Source: Paenibacillus uliginis N3/975
GTDB lineage: Bacteria > Bacillota > Bacilli > Paenibacillales > Paenibacillaceae
Length of the DNA stretch: 64,000 bases
Direction of reading: 5' to 3'
Assembly (NCBI RefSeq): GCF_900177425.1
Contig: NZ_LT840184.1
Location: forward strand, 1,577,487-1,641,486
This document shows positions 34,952-42,524 of this stretch, piece by piece. Within the stretch, counting starts at the first letter, position 1, and every line of letters starts with the position of its first letter. Made by a program: the position numbers and the translations under genes. The notes under the pieces were generated by a model. It was not told where the DNA came from. It did not search any database and worked only from the letters and a program-made list of their open reading frames with translations.

Positions 34952-35599
34952 ATGGCAGTATCATGGCCATCACTTAATCATTCAAATGTAGAGAGAATAA
35001 CAGTATCACCTCAAAAGTTTTTATTATTTTCCAATGATTTTATTGTCCAGCGTTTTTTTTCATATCCAGAACATTGTCTCCTTCTCAGTTTGTTCTTAAA
35101 TGGTCAATCCCTGAAATACTGGAAGCAGTTAGAAAATGCATTTTGTGACTTTTATTTTGAAGTCAGGTTTACGAAATATTTGAGCTCTACGATAAAGTAT
35201 GCTTTTATTGATTATCAAAGGAAAAAGGAGCGCAGAGAAGAACGAAATCCGGTAATTTTCGATATGGAATTGAATGAGGAAAATAATCAAAGTTTTGGCG
35301 AAAAATATTCACCTCAAAGCATTAATGATGAAGTTAATGCAAGCCCGAACCCTGAGGACCTTCTTGATTCAATTTCAGATGAAAGCGTATTCAATTCCTT
35401 CTCTGATCTAACAATTACTCAGAAAAAAATTCTTACGTACACGTACTCCATGAGTTATTTAGATAAAGAAATTTCAAGAATATTATCTATCTCTCCTCAA
35501 GCCGTATCCAAGTCTAGGAACACAGCTTTGGAAAAAATCAGAAGGCGAATGTCTATTATTTACCCAGAACTTTTTATAGAAGGGAGGAAAATAAAATGA
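34952..35599 (+). CDS. SigO-like large subunit of a two-subunit sigma factor
   Basis: 215 residues. The middle (about 60-97; FTKYLSSTIKYAFIDYQRKK) resembles the end of sigma region 2. The C-terminus (about 153-201; LTITQKKILTYTYSMSYLDK and ISPQAVSKSRNTALEKI) is a region 4 helix-turn-helix. A conventional region 2.1-2.3 is missing and is supplied by the small gene two downstream, as in Bacillus SigO-RsoA. The next gene is YvrJ-like, which is also linked to sigO in B. subtilis. Start ATG 34952 follows GGGGAGG; the upstream ATG at 34895 lies inside the promoter. The role is to direct RNA polymerase to promoters of the GGTTGTTT-N16-CAMTGTA type (inference). Confidence 0.75.
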   Translation: MAVSWPSLNHSNVERITVSPQKFLLFSNDFIVQRFFSYPEHCLLLSLFLNGQSLKYWKQLENAFCDFYFEVRFTKYLSSTIKYAFIDYQRKKERREERNPVIFDMELNEENNQSFGEKYSPQSINDEVNASPNPEDLLDSISDESVFNSFSDLTITQKKILTYTYSMSYLDKEISRILSISPQAVSKSRNTALEKIRRRMSIIYPELFIEGRKIK

Positions 35600-35757
35600 A
35601 TGGCTCAGAATGGTTAATAACGGCAATAAGCAACTTTGGTTTCCCCATTGTTATTACAGGATATTTACTCATACGATTTGAGAAAAAAATCGAAAACCTT
35701 AATGATTCTATTCAAGCTCTGGCTCAGGTTATAAGAGATGGAGGTCGAAACAAATGA
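35596..35757 (+). CDS. YvrJ-family small membrane protein
   Basis: 53 residues. One helix plus a polar tail with the family pattern WLITAISNFGFPIVITGYLL then IRFEKKIENL. Start ATG overlaps the sigma gene stop (ATGA) and its own stop overlaps the next start (ATGA), so all three are translationally coupled. In B. subtilis yvrJ lies with sigO and rsoA. Its biochemical role is unknown; membrane regulation of the sigma factor is possible. Confidence 0.8.
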   Translation: MNGSEWLITAISNFGFPIVITGYLLIRFEKKIENLNDSIQALAQVIRDGGRNK

Positions 35758-36026
35758 TTGAGGCAGAGAAATATCTAATTGATCTGGTGAAAGAAGCACA
35801 AAGTGGAGACCAGAAAGCTTTATTGGCCATCATACATCGATTTTACCCAGCTATAAAAAAAGTAAAGAAGAAGATAAGTTCTCAAGAACAGGAGGATTTG
35901 GAACAAGAGCTATTGGAGAAAATAATTCGCGCAATTCTTTTGTACGATTTAAATATGGAAATAGACTTATCTCATTTCAGAGAGAGTATTAAAGCTTTTA
36001 TGAATGAAAAACATTATGAAGCATAG
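35754..36026 (+). CDS. RsoA-like small subunit of the split sigma factor
   Basis: 90 residues with an N-terminal sigma region 2-like helix set: LIDLVKEAQSGDQKALLAII, HRFYPAIKKVKKK and QEDLEQELLEKIIRAI. It has no region 4 and no obvious DNA-reading helix. Bacillus RsoA is of similar size (about 80 residues), contributes the missing region 2 functions and works only with SigO. Gene order sigO-yvrJ-rsoA with ATGA overlaps supports the pairing. A helix_turn_helix_16 family member from a conjugative element is the alternative, since those share this segment. Confidence 0.72.
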   Translation: MIEAEKYLIDLVKEAQSGDQKALLAIIHRFYPAIKKVKKKISSQEQEDLEQELLEKIIRAILLYDLNMEIDLSHFRESIKAFMNEKHYEA

Positions 36027-36078
36027 ATACACATGCATTCAGACACATAAATCTATTATTTAATTTGGAGGGATAAAA

Positions 36079-36504
36079 ATGTCTAATCTTGATCATTCAA
36101 TTCTTTCGGCCGGCAGCAATTATCCGCTTGATTTGTTAGGACTTCCAACAGAATCAGAAAAGATTCGATTAGTTTGTGCAGTCTCTTTAAGTTGCGGTCA
36201 TTGCCTCCGACTGATGCCAGAACTCAAAATGTTTAATGAGAGCAGCCCCTTTGAGTTTCTTCTCATAACAAATGGTTCAGAAGAAGATAATGAGGTGGTT
36301 CGTGAGCAACTTGGCTATAATTTTCATCTTATTTCTTTTGCTGATAGACCATTTGTAGATATTGGTATAGGAGGAACTCCTCAAACGTATTTCATTGACA
36401 CTCGAGGAAAAGTAATCAGTTACAAAGCTATTCGGCAAGTCAATGATCTTCTGGACTTATGGAAAGAAGGTGATGAAATTGCACGTAGTCGCTCATTATC
36501 TTGA
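36079..36504 (+). CDS. Thioredoxin-like protein with CGHC motif
   Basis: 141 residues, thioredoxin fold: SLSCGHCLRLMPELKMF (CxxC as CGHC near residues 38-41, the PDI/oxidase-type dipeptide), then the cis-Pro region GGTPQTYFIDTRGKVISY. No signal peptide or membrane helix, so it may act at the cytoplasmic face or through the next gene product. It overlaps the MauE-like gene. It likely forms or shuttles disulfides for the Cys-rich proteins under the same sigma factor (inference). Confidence 0.75.
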   Translation: MSNLDHSILSAGSNYPLDLLGLPTESEKIRLVCAVSLSCGHCLRLMPELKMFNESSPFEFLLITNGSEEDNEVVREQLGYNFHLISFADRPFVDIGIGGTPQTYFIDTRGKVISYKAIRQVNDLLDLWKEGDEIARSRSLS

Positions 36505-36991
36505 CATTTTTATAGCCAGTGTTTTCCTTTTCTCTTTTCTTTCAAAAGTAAATCAAATCACCGTGTTTAAATCCGAAATTTTCTCTTATAAAGTTTTACC
36601 TGTGTATTTGGTAGCATTAGCTGCATATAGTGTGTTGATCCTTGAATTTGCAATTTTCATAGCTTCTTCAATCAGTTATCCGTCTCTTATAAAAGAATTC
36701 ATAGTAATAGCTTTATTAGTTTTCTTCACTACATTTTTATGGATCAAGAAGAGAAGAACAGGTAGTTCCACTTGCGGATGTTTTGGTAAAGCTAAAGTAT
36801 TGAATAATAATCCATTTCTTAGAAATTTCATTTTGATTAGTGTTGTAGTATTAAAGTGTTTCTTACCTTTTTATCATGCAACCGTCTTAGAGTCCATATA
36901 CACGGTTTTAGGCATTGCAATAATCATGCTGCTAATTAATATCTCTTTATTCTTTGGAGATAAAAAGGAGTGGGCACATTGGAAACAGTAG
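36473..36991 (+). CDS. MauE/DoxX-like membrane protein
   Basis: About 172 residues with four or five helices and the loop SSTCGCFGKAK (CGCFG) characteristic of MauE-type proteins, which pair with thioredoxin-like proteins to pass electrons between dithiols and the membrane. Start taken as ATG 36473 inside the thioredoxin-like gene; TTG 36479 is an alternative. It sits directly between two soluble or singly anchored partners, as MauE does with MauD in methylamine and bacteriocin loci. Confidence 0.75.
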   Translation: MKLHVVAHYLDIFIASVFLFSFLSKVNQITVFKSEIFSYKVLPVYLVALAAYSVLILEFAIFIASSISYPSLIKEFIVIALLVFFTTFLWIKKRRTGSSTCGCFGKAKVLNNNPFLRNFILISVVVLKCFLPFYHATVLESIYTVLGIAIIMLLINISLFFGDKKEWAHWKQ

Positions 36992-37449
36992 GCGCAATGC
37001 TATATTTGTCAATTATTCTTCTTATTTTGGGCTATATTAAATTCCGGATAGATAGGGCAATGGCTCTCTCAGACTATTCGATATTAAAAGCAGTCATTGA
37101 ACACAATCATTCATTGCGAATCAATACAGAACAATCTTTTAACATTGTTTTTCTAGATACAAAATCGGATTTGTTCAGCGAAATTGATGCCCAGATTACA
37201 AATGCAAACGATAGATTTATTATTGTTTTACGTTCACCTGAATGGTTATTTAAGTTAAAGAGCAACATTTGGAAACAGCACAGCGTGATAGACGGAAAGA
37301 GTTTCTATTTAACAACCGCAAATGAGGGGCTTGTACACTACAAAAAGTCAGGAAAAGTATTTTTTTATTCGAAACCCCTTGAATTTCTTGACTATCAAAA
37401 TGCAAAAACCAGGTTTCTCTCTCGATTAAAAATCAGTGGTAAAGGATGA
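36979..37449 (+). CDS. Membrane-anchored protein, possible degenerate thioredoxin fold
   Basis: 156 residues from TTG 36979 (AAGGAG eight bases upstream; the GTG at 36970 is too close). One N-terminal helix (MLYLSIILLILGYIKF), then about 110 residues with the rhythm of a thioredoxin fold (FNIVFLDTKSDLF, DRFIIVLRSPEWLF) but without any Cys. It overlaps the MauE-like gene and ends the operon. Likely a TlpA/MauD-related partner that lost its active site; low certainty. Confidence 0.5.
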   Translation: METVGAMLYLSIILLILGYIKFRIDRAMALSDYSILKAVIEHNHSLRINTEQSFNIVFLDTKSDLFSEIDAQITNANDRFIIVLRSPEWLFKLKSNIWKQHSVIDGKSFYLTTANEGLVHYKKSGKVFFYSKPLEFLDYQNAKTRFLSRLKISGKG

Positions 37450-37573
37450 GCACCAGAATACTGGTATTCTTTGCAATAAAAATCACCGCCCACTTTCCTT
37501 GACGGAAATCGAGCGGTGATATTTATGTGTGATGTTTGTTGCAATAATATCAGGTAATTATGGTTAATTATGG

Positions 37574-37602
37574 TTGACACTTGAATATGAGTGCAATATA
37601 TT
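37574..37602 (+). promoter_or_regulatory. Sigma-A promoter of the small stalk-domain gene
   Basis: TTGACA (37574-37579), 17-base spacer, TATATT (37597-37602). It lies 50 bases before the start at 37654, so this gene is probably not in the split-sigma regulon. Hairpins at 37453-37470 and 37482-37520 precede it and end the upstream operon. Confidence 0.75.
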
Positions 37603-37653
37603 ACATGTGTAGTATCTTGAGGGCGAATACTTTTAAGTCAGGGGGAGATTTTA

Positions 37654-38367
37654 ATGAAAAAAATGGGATTGTCCATTGCTGCTTTGCTTATCTTTGGAGC
37701 TGTTAATGTTGCATATGCTGCAGACGTAGTGACCATCTTGATTAATGGAAAGAAAATCAGTTCGGAAGCCGTAAAAATTGAAAATGGAACGACATTAGTT
37801 CCATTGCGTGTAATTGCAGAAGGCTTGAATCAAAATGTAAATTGGGACCAGCAAACAAAGACAGTAACCATTGATGAAAAGGAGCAGTCTTCCCTAATCA
37901 CTGGGATTGTTGTTCAGAGAGATCAGGACATTTTTGTAACTGAGTATCCAGAAAGTTCGAGTACAGGGCAAGAGGCTAATCGGGCGATTATTTATAACTT
38001 AACAACGTTGTACAATGAAGTATACAGAGGATTTTTGACCGCAGATGTGGATAGCGACATTCGTGTGAAAACTGAAGATGAATTGGATTTTATTAAATAT
38101 AGTGAAGCCACCCAGGAAGGGAGCGTTTCATCTAGCTATACTTATGTAAGACTAAATAAGCCATCTTATGAGCCTCAGGTTGGTGAGAATGCTCCATCCA
38201 GCAAAGATATTTTGTTCTATATAGATGATAAAAAGCCTGAAGACCTTTTCTTAGCAGTTCAGAATCCAAAAAAGTTGAAAGAATGGAAAGTTTATAAAGT
38301 AAAAGGCTATGGGAGCTGGCTGCAAAAAGAGATAGATATTTACGTATATGGCTCAAGGGGATTATAG
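37654..38367 (+). CDS. Secreted protein with stalk domain
   Basis: 237 residues. Signal peptide (MGLSIAALLIFGAVNVAYA), then one half copy of the copper amine oxidase N-terminal-like domain (TILINGKKI, TTLVPLRVIAEGLNQNVNWD, KTVTI) at about 25-72. The remaining 160 residues are not recognised; they contain acidic stretches and no Cys. It has its own sigma-A promoter and a very strong terminator. Function unknown. Confidence 0.7.
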   Translation: MKKMGLSIAALLIFGAVNVAYAADVVTILINGKKISSEAVKIENGTTLVPLRVIAEGLNQNVNWDQQTKTVTIDEKEQSSLITGIVVQRDQDIFVTEYPESSSTGQEANRAIIYNLTTLYNEVYRGFLTADVDSDIRVKTEDELDFIKYSEATQEGSVSSSYTYVRLNKPSYEPQVGENAPSSKDILFYIDDKKPEDLFLAVQNPKKLKEWKVYKVKGYGSWLQKEIDIYVYGSRGL

Positions 38368-38380
38368 CTTGACTCATATA

Positions 38381-38429
38381 ATGCCTGTGACCGCGTGTTC
38401 TAGAGAGACACGCGGTCACAGGCATTTTT
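38381..38429. terminator. Strong bidirectional terminator
   Basis: An 18-base perfect stem: 38381-38398 (ATGCCTGTGACCGCGTGT) with 38408-38425, followed by TTTT. It separates two convergent genes. Confidence 0.92.
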
Positions 38430-38451
38430 AGTCTATCGTCGAAAGTTTCTC

Positions 38452-38991
38452 TTAGCAATAGTCACTTCGATTGCAGAGGGTGCTCATGTATCCAACCAAG
38501 AGATCATAATAAGCCTTATGATCCGAGCCGCCATAACCAGCATCTGCAATGTATTTTGCGCATGAGTTGGCGTCGGGACTGCTCGTTTCTTTAAGATATT
38601 TGATTAAATCAGAATAACGGGAGTTGTTCTTCAAGAATCCAGCAAAACCTGTGGCAAAAGTATTTCTACCACAAAATTTTGCCCAACCGTTACTACCTTT
38701 ACCGATATTACCAGGGGGATTCGAGTCATTCGTGTAAGTCATGTTGGCCCAGTTTTGGTTGTTTTTCTGGGTATTCCCGGTAGCCCAGCCCGATTCTCCT
38801 CCCCACAGGCCGAGAATGAGTTTCCCCGGCAAGTTGTGGCAATTCGAGCTTGCGGTGCTCGCCGCAGAACTAAAAGCATCAGCAAATGCTTGAACTTTAT
38901 CATTGGCATTTGTATTGGGATTGAGGCCGACATTCGTATCCGTTGTTGTTCCACATTTAGCAGAAGATGTAGGAATTGCAGTTACTGCCAT
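38452..38991 (-). CDS. Cys-rich glucosaminidase/lysozyme-like protein without signal peptide
   Basis: 179 residues. The core LILGLWGGESGWATGNTQKN then NWANMTY resembles the catalytic start of N-acetylglucosaminidase / FlgJ-type muramidases, with Glu in GGESGW as the probable acid. Downstream FATGFAGFLKNNSRYSDLIK fits the family. Six Cys (KCG, NCH, FCG, SCA, LCN, YC) could make three disulfides. No signal peptide or wall-binding module; the N-terminus begins MAVTAIPTSS. The promoter 95 bases upstream matches the split-sigma motif. It is the second Cys-rich signal-less member of that set. Confidence 0.7.
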   Translation of the reverse strand: MAVTAIPTSSAKCGTTTDTNVGLNPNTNANDKVQAFADAFSSAASTASSNCHNLPGKLILGLWGGESGWATGNTQKNNQNWANMTYTNDSNPPGNIGKGSNGWAKFCGRNTFATGFAGFLKNNSRYSDLIKYLKETSSPDANSCAKYIADAGYGGSDHKAYYDLLVGYMSTLCNRSDYC

Positions 38992-39085
38992 AAAAATTCC
39001 TCCCTTAAGTGATCCTTTTTAAAGGAGGGGTGTCCAGCAGCCTAAATCACCCCATTTAGCCTACCGGAATTCCTTTATGATTAAA

Positions 39086-39116
39086 TACAGTGTGATGAAG
39101 TTCAAAATAAACAACC
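39086..39116 (-). promoter_or_regulatory. Predicted split-sigma promoter of the glucosaminidase-like gene
   Basis: Minus strand GGTTGTTT (39116-39109), 16-base spacer, CACTGTA (39092-39086). It gives a leader of about 90 bases. The promoter's outer edge coincides with the break at which the neighbouring Asp-box pseudogene begins. Confidence 0.8.
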
Positions 39117-39525
39117 AGATTCTCTGTTCCATACATCCGATGGCGGAAAAACGTGGATTACGGTTGTCGCTAATTCTACTGCCGGCGGCGGTCCGGCTCC
39201 CGGATATTCGCCCGATAAGACCGATGCGCCTAAGAACGAGGGTGTTGCCCCAGGACCGCTGTATGTTGTGGACAGGAACACAGCCGTGATGGGAGGCTAC
39301 TGTGCGCCTTGTGACAAGCCGAACACCGTAGGGCGGACGACAGACGGCGGGAAGACGTGGGAGAACGGTAAGCAGGCGCTGGAAGGAAGCAGTGGACAAT
39401 TGCTCGCTATGGCAGACGAAAGCCACGGGTGGATGATCACATTAGACAGTGAGAAACCAGCCATTCTGTACAAGACGACAGACGGAGGCATGCACTGGAA
39501 AAAGAGTGGTGTGTTGAGGTTGTAG
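39117..39525 (+). pseudogene. C-terminal fragment of an Asp-box (BNR/YCF48-like) repeat protein
   Basis: One open frame reads SDGGKTWITVVA, then TTDGGKTWENGKQ and TTDGGMHWKKSG before the stop at 39525. These are Asp-box repeats (SxDxGxTW) of beta-propeller proteins. No start codon with a ribosome site exists, and homology stops abruptly at about 39117, so the N-terminal part is missing. It is probably the chromosomal gene cut by insertion or deletion of the AT-rich block. Confidence 0.7.
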
Positions 39526-39548
39526 GTATTAAACGGATGGGCAACTTG

Positions 39549-39743
39549 TTAATTTTGTCGCGATCTGCGTGTACGGTGTGATCTAAGTGCGAACCAGAGA
39601 CCAGCCAATACGCCTATTCCGCCGCAAATGGTTACGATCCAAATTAGATTATAGGAATGCCAGCTTAGTAGAAATCCAATCCCACTTCCAAATGTCGTTC
39701 CCGCTAGAAGCCCGAGTGCCATACCCGTATCTTTATCTATCAT
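39549..39743 (-). CDS. Small two-helix membrane protein
   Basis: 64 residues with two hydrophobic helices (ALGLLAGTTFGSGIGFLLSW and IWIVTICGGIGVLAGLWFAL) and a basic tail. ATG 39743 follows AAAGGAGC. Not recognised; similar small membrane proteins are common in Bacillales. It stands alone between a pseudogene and a terminator. Confidence 0.55.
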   Translation of the reverse strand: MIDKDTGMALGLLAGTTFGSGIGFLLSWHSYNLIWIVTICGGIGVLAGLWFALRSHRTRRSRQN

Positions 39744-39811
39744 GTATGTAGTTGCTCCTTTAATTGTTTGTTACTTGTATTCCCTAAGAGGAGCTAAATA
39801 TGTATAAGTTG

Positions 39812-39858
39812 ACAAAAGCTCCGATTCTTGGCGTTGAAGCCTGAATCGGAGCTTTTGT
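39812..39858. terminator. Bidirectional terminator
   Basis: A perfect 16-base stem, ACAAAAGCTCCGATTC (39812-39827) with 39843-39858; stem ends are A-rich/T-rich on both sides. It serves the minus-strand HTH gene that ends at 39864. Confidence 0.9.
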
Positions 39859-39863
39859 ATGAA

Positions 39864-40472
39864 TTAACGGGATGATTTCGTATCCGGATGTAGTACGCAA
39901 TCAGCGAACAATACGGATTTTGGAATACGGAAGAATAATTCTGCTTTTTCCTGAAAAGCATTGGATGGCAGAGTTCCTTGGTGCAGCCATTTGCGGAATG
40001 TTCCTGGATGAACACCGATCCAACGGCTTACATCGCTAACGGACAAATCATGCACCATGCAAAGTCCGGTCAGTATTCGGTTGCTCACAGGCGAACGTGT
40101 CAGTGTTCTTTTCATAAAGCGGGAAGGTTCGGGCTGACAAATCAGCGGCGACTTCTCCAGCAGTTCCTCTCTGAACAAAATATGACGTGGGTATCCTAGA
40201 TAATCGCAAGCTTTCTCAAGATTGTTCTTTCCAGGAATACGACCTTCATATACCCAAGCGCTGACGCTTCGAGAAGAAACGCCCAGCTCCTCGGCTAACT
40301 GGGATAATTTAATATCATTGGCCATTAGGATGGCAAGCAGTACGCGGTTACGAATCTGGCAGCGGGTTGGCTTACGGAAACGTTTAACGCGTACGCCTTT
40401 TCCCAAATATTTGCGATTGATCAGGGACCACGCCTCGATGGAGTGTTTTTCTTGTTGCGGTTTAGTAGGCAT
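39864..40472 (-). CDS. DNA-binding protein with two HTH domains
   Basis: 202 residues from ATG 40472, preceded by GGAGG. Two XRE/phage-repressor-like helix-turn-helix units: KLSQLAEELGVSSRSVSAWV followed by YEGRIPG near residues 60-90, and SVSDVSRWIGVHPGTFRKWL followed by HQGTLPS near 145-175. Each is followed by a similar 'CDYLGYPRHILF / ELFFRIPKSVLF' segment, so the protein is an internal duplication. No sensor domain is seen. Target unknown. Confidence 0.7.
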   Translation of the reverse strand: MPTKPQQEKHSIEAWSLINRKYLGKGVRVKRFRKPTRCQIRNRVLLAILMANDIKLSQLAEELGVSSRSVSAWVYEGRIPGKNNLEKACDYLGYPRHILFREELLEKSPLICQPEPSRFMKRTLTRSPVSNRILTGLCMVHDLSVSDVSRWIGVHPGTFRKWLHQGTLPSNAFQEKAELFFRIPKSVLFADCVLHPDTKSSR

Positions 40473-40720
40473 AATTCCTCCGACTTTTTTTACCACCATA
40501 CTACAATATTCGACAAGGTACTTTCAATAGGCTTCGTCTATCATTTGTTTCCATCTCATGTACTTGAGGCTTTGGGACTGATTTAGTCCCGGAAATTAAA
40601 AGATGTGTTTCATTGTCCCATTCTTAGCTAATGTTCGCTTTTAATCCTCATAATAGTCGAATTCCGTTATTACATTCTCTTATCAAGACTCTAAATACGA
40701 ATGATATTTTATTTTTTTTG

Positions 40721-40749
40721 TTGACGCATTCGTATTTATGATTTAAATT
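40721..40749 (+). promoter_or_regulatory. Promoter of the riboswitch transcript
   Basis: TTGACG (40721-40726), 17-base spacer, TAAATT (40744-40749). It places the start of transcription about 28 bases before the aptamer. The stretch 40473-40720 otherwise shows no gene. Confidence 0.65.
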
Positions 40750-40783
40750 ATGGATGAGTGTTTAACTTGGAAATTGGTACAAA

Positions 40784-40848
40784 TTCGTATATCCCTAAAA
40801 ATATGGTTTGGGGGTTTCTACAGGGGACCGTAAATTCCTGGCTACGAA
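40784..40848 (+). promoter_or_regulatory. Purine riboswitch aptamer, guanine type
   Basis: P1 TTCGTA / TACGAA (40784-40789 / 40843-40848); P2 CCCTAAA / TTTGGGG around loop AATATGG; junction TTTCTAC (40814-40820); P3 around loop CCGTAAA, with GG/CC loop-loop contacts conserved. The base corresponding to position 74 is C842, which indicates guanine or hypoxanthine rather than adenine. All core bases of the class are present. Confidence 0.92.
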
Positions 40849-40889
40849 CGGGGTGCTTTTGCATACCTATTCATAGCTGGGATTTTTTT
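40837..40889 (+). terminator. Riboswitch expression-platform terminator
   Basis: CCTGGCTACGAA (40837-40848) pairs with TTCATAGCTGGG (40870-40881; one mismatch, two G-U), followed by seven Ts. The 5' strand is the 3' side of aptamer P3, J3/1 and P1, so ligand-bound aptamer and terminator exclude each other. No separate antiterminator was found. Confidence 0.75.
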
Positions 40890-40969
40890 GTGCCTGCATA
40901 TTTACATTGGTTGGCCGAAAATTTTAAGCGCCCATCTGCCAGAACAGTATAGTCATACAGGGGGATAAG

Positions 40970-42409
40970 ATGAGTAAATATGATGTGATTGTCGTTGGAG
41001 CGGGTCCGGCCGGTATTTTCGCGTGTTATGAATTGACGTTGAAGTCACCACACAGCAAGGTATTGCTGGTAGACAAGGGACATAATATTTACCGGAGAAG
41101 CTGTCCGATTCTGGAGGAGAAAATTCAATTGTGCCCGCCTGCTGCGGGGAGAAAGGAATTCGCCGGATGTATGCCTGCTTGCTCCATAACGGCCGGATTT
41201 GGCGGGGCTGGGGCTTACAGTGATGGGAAGTTTAACATTACTACGGAGTTCGGCGGTTGGATGACGGACTATTTACCTGGATCCAAAGTACTTGAATTGA
41301 TTAAATATGTGGATGATATTAACCTGAAACATGGGGCTACTACAGCTGTAACCGATCCGACCACGACAGCTATTAAGGATATAGAGCAGCGCGGTTATGC
41401 GGCTGGACTCAAGTTGCTACGTGCTCAGGTACGGCATCTGGGAACGGAGCAGAATCTGGAGATTTTGCAATCCATTTATGAATATTTAACGTCACGAATT
41501 GATATGGTCTTCCGGGCTGAAGTGGAAGATTTGAATACCGTTAAGGAGGACGGCGGACACCGAATTACCGGTATTTCCATGAAAGGTGGAGAAATTCATG
41601 AAGCCGATCTGGTCATGGTGGCTCCCGGGCGTGACGGATCTGCATGGCTGAGCAGTGTGCTGAAAAAGCGAAGGCTCAAAATGCATAACAATCAGGTAGA
41701 TGTCGGTGTCCGGGTAGAGACCTCTGATATCGTGATGAGAGAAATTAACGAACATCTGTATGAAGGCAAGTTCATTTACAATACCTCGGTTGGAACCCGT
41801 GTGCGTACGTTCTGTAGTAATCCGTCCGGTCATGTGGTGGTGGAGAATCATAGCGGTGTTATGGCTGCTAATGGGCATTCTTATAAAGATCCGGCACTTG
41901 GATCATCCAATACGAATTTTGCACTGCTCGTTTCGCATAAATTTACGGAGCCGTTTGATAAACCGAACGAATATGCACGCGAAGTATGCAAACGGGCGAA
42001 TGATCTGTCAAGCGGGGGTGTTATCGTGCAAAAATATGGCGATGTGCTTAGGGGCCGCAGATCTACGGAAGGCAGAATCCGTGAAGGATTTTTGGAGCCG
42101 ACTTTAAAAGAGGCTGTTCCAGGAGATTTGGGTCTTGTGCTTCCGTACAATACGATGAAGAGTCTGGTGGAAATGGTTGAGGCTCTGGATAAGGTTACTC
42201 CAGGTATCGCCTCTGAGCATACGCTTTTTTACGGGGTGGAAGCGAAGTTTTATTCAGCCCGTCCCAAGCTGAAGGAGACGTTTGAGACTGAGATCAAGGG
42301 ACTGTATTGCGGCGGAGATGGCGCTGGAATAACCCGTGGTCTGGCTCAGGCTGGAGCAGCGGGAATATGGATCGCACGAAACATGATAGAACGGATGGGG
42401 CAGGCGTAA
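40970..42409 (+). CDS. FAD-dependent dehydrogenase (COG2509-like)
   Basis: 479 residues. N-terminal FAD-binding motif VGAGPAGIFACYEL at about residues 8-21; Cys-containing segment RSCPILEEKIQLCPPAAGRKEFAGC near 46-70; C-terminal FAD contact LYCGGDGAGITRGLAQAGAAG. This is the uncharacterised 'NAD(FAD)-utilizing dehydrogenase' family; no substrate is established. It sits alone behind a guanine-type purine riboswitch, which suggests a role in purine or related heterocycle metabolism. ATG 40970 follows AGGGGG. Confidence 0.82.
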   Translation: MSKYDVIVVGAGPAGIFACYELTLKSPHSKVLLVDKGHNIYRRSCPILEEKIQLCPPAAGRKEFAGCMPACSITAGFGGAGAYSDGKFNITTEFGGWMTDYLPGSKVLELIKYVDDINLKHGATTAVTDPTTTAIKDIEQRGYAAGLKLLRAQVRHLGTEQNLEILQSIYEYLTSRIDMVFRAEVEDLNTVKEDGGHRITGISMKGGEIHEADLVMVAPGRDGSAWLSSVLKKRRLKMHNNQVDVGVRVETSDIVMREINEHLYEGKFIYNTSVGTRVRTFCSNPSGHVVVENHSGVMAANGHSYKDPALGSSNTNFALLVSHKFTEPFDKPNEYAREVCKRANDLSSGGVIVQKYGDVLRGRRSTEGRIREGFLEPTLKEAVPGDLGLVLPYNTMKSLVEMVEALDKVTPGIASEHTLFYGVEAKFYSARPKLKETFETEIKGLYCGGDGAGITRGLAQAGAAGIWIARNMIERMGQA

Positions 42410-42524
42410 GCACTGAATCCACTAAATGTGCAGAGGCCTTCTTGATGACAGCGATTTCTTTTTTCGGTGGGTAAAGGTATGATAGAATAGGAAACATAAC
42501 ATTTCAGTGACGGAGGAACAGAGC

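Noticed and set aside
32141..39116. The AT-rich block as a prophage lysis region
   Set aside because: No capsid, tail, terminase, holin or replication genes are present. The YvrJ-like protein resembles a holin in size only, and the sigma operon and shared promoters give a better explanation.
40758..40952. A 64-codon open frame before the FAD dehydrogenase
   Set aside because: It lies across the riboswitch aptamer and terminator, whose conserved bases explain the sequence.
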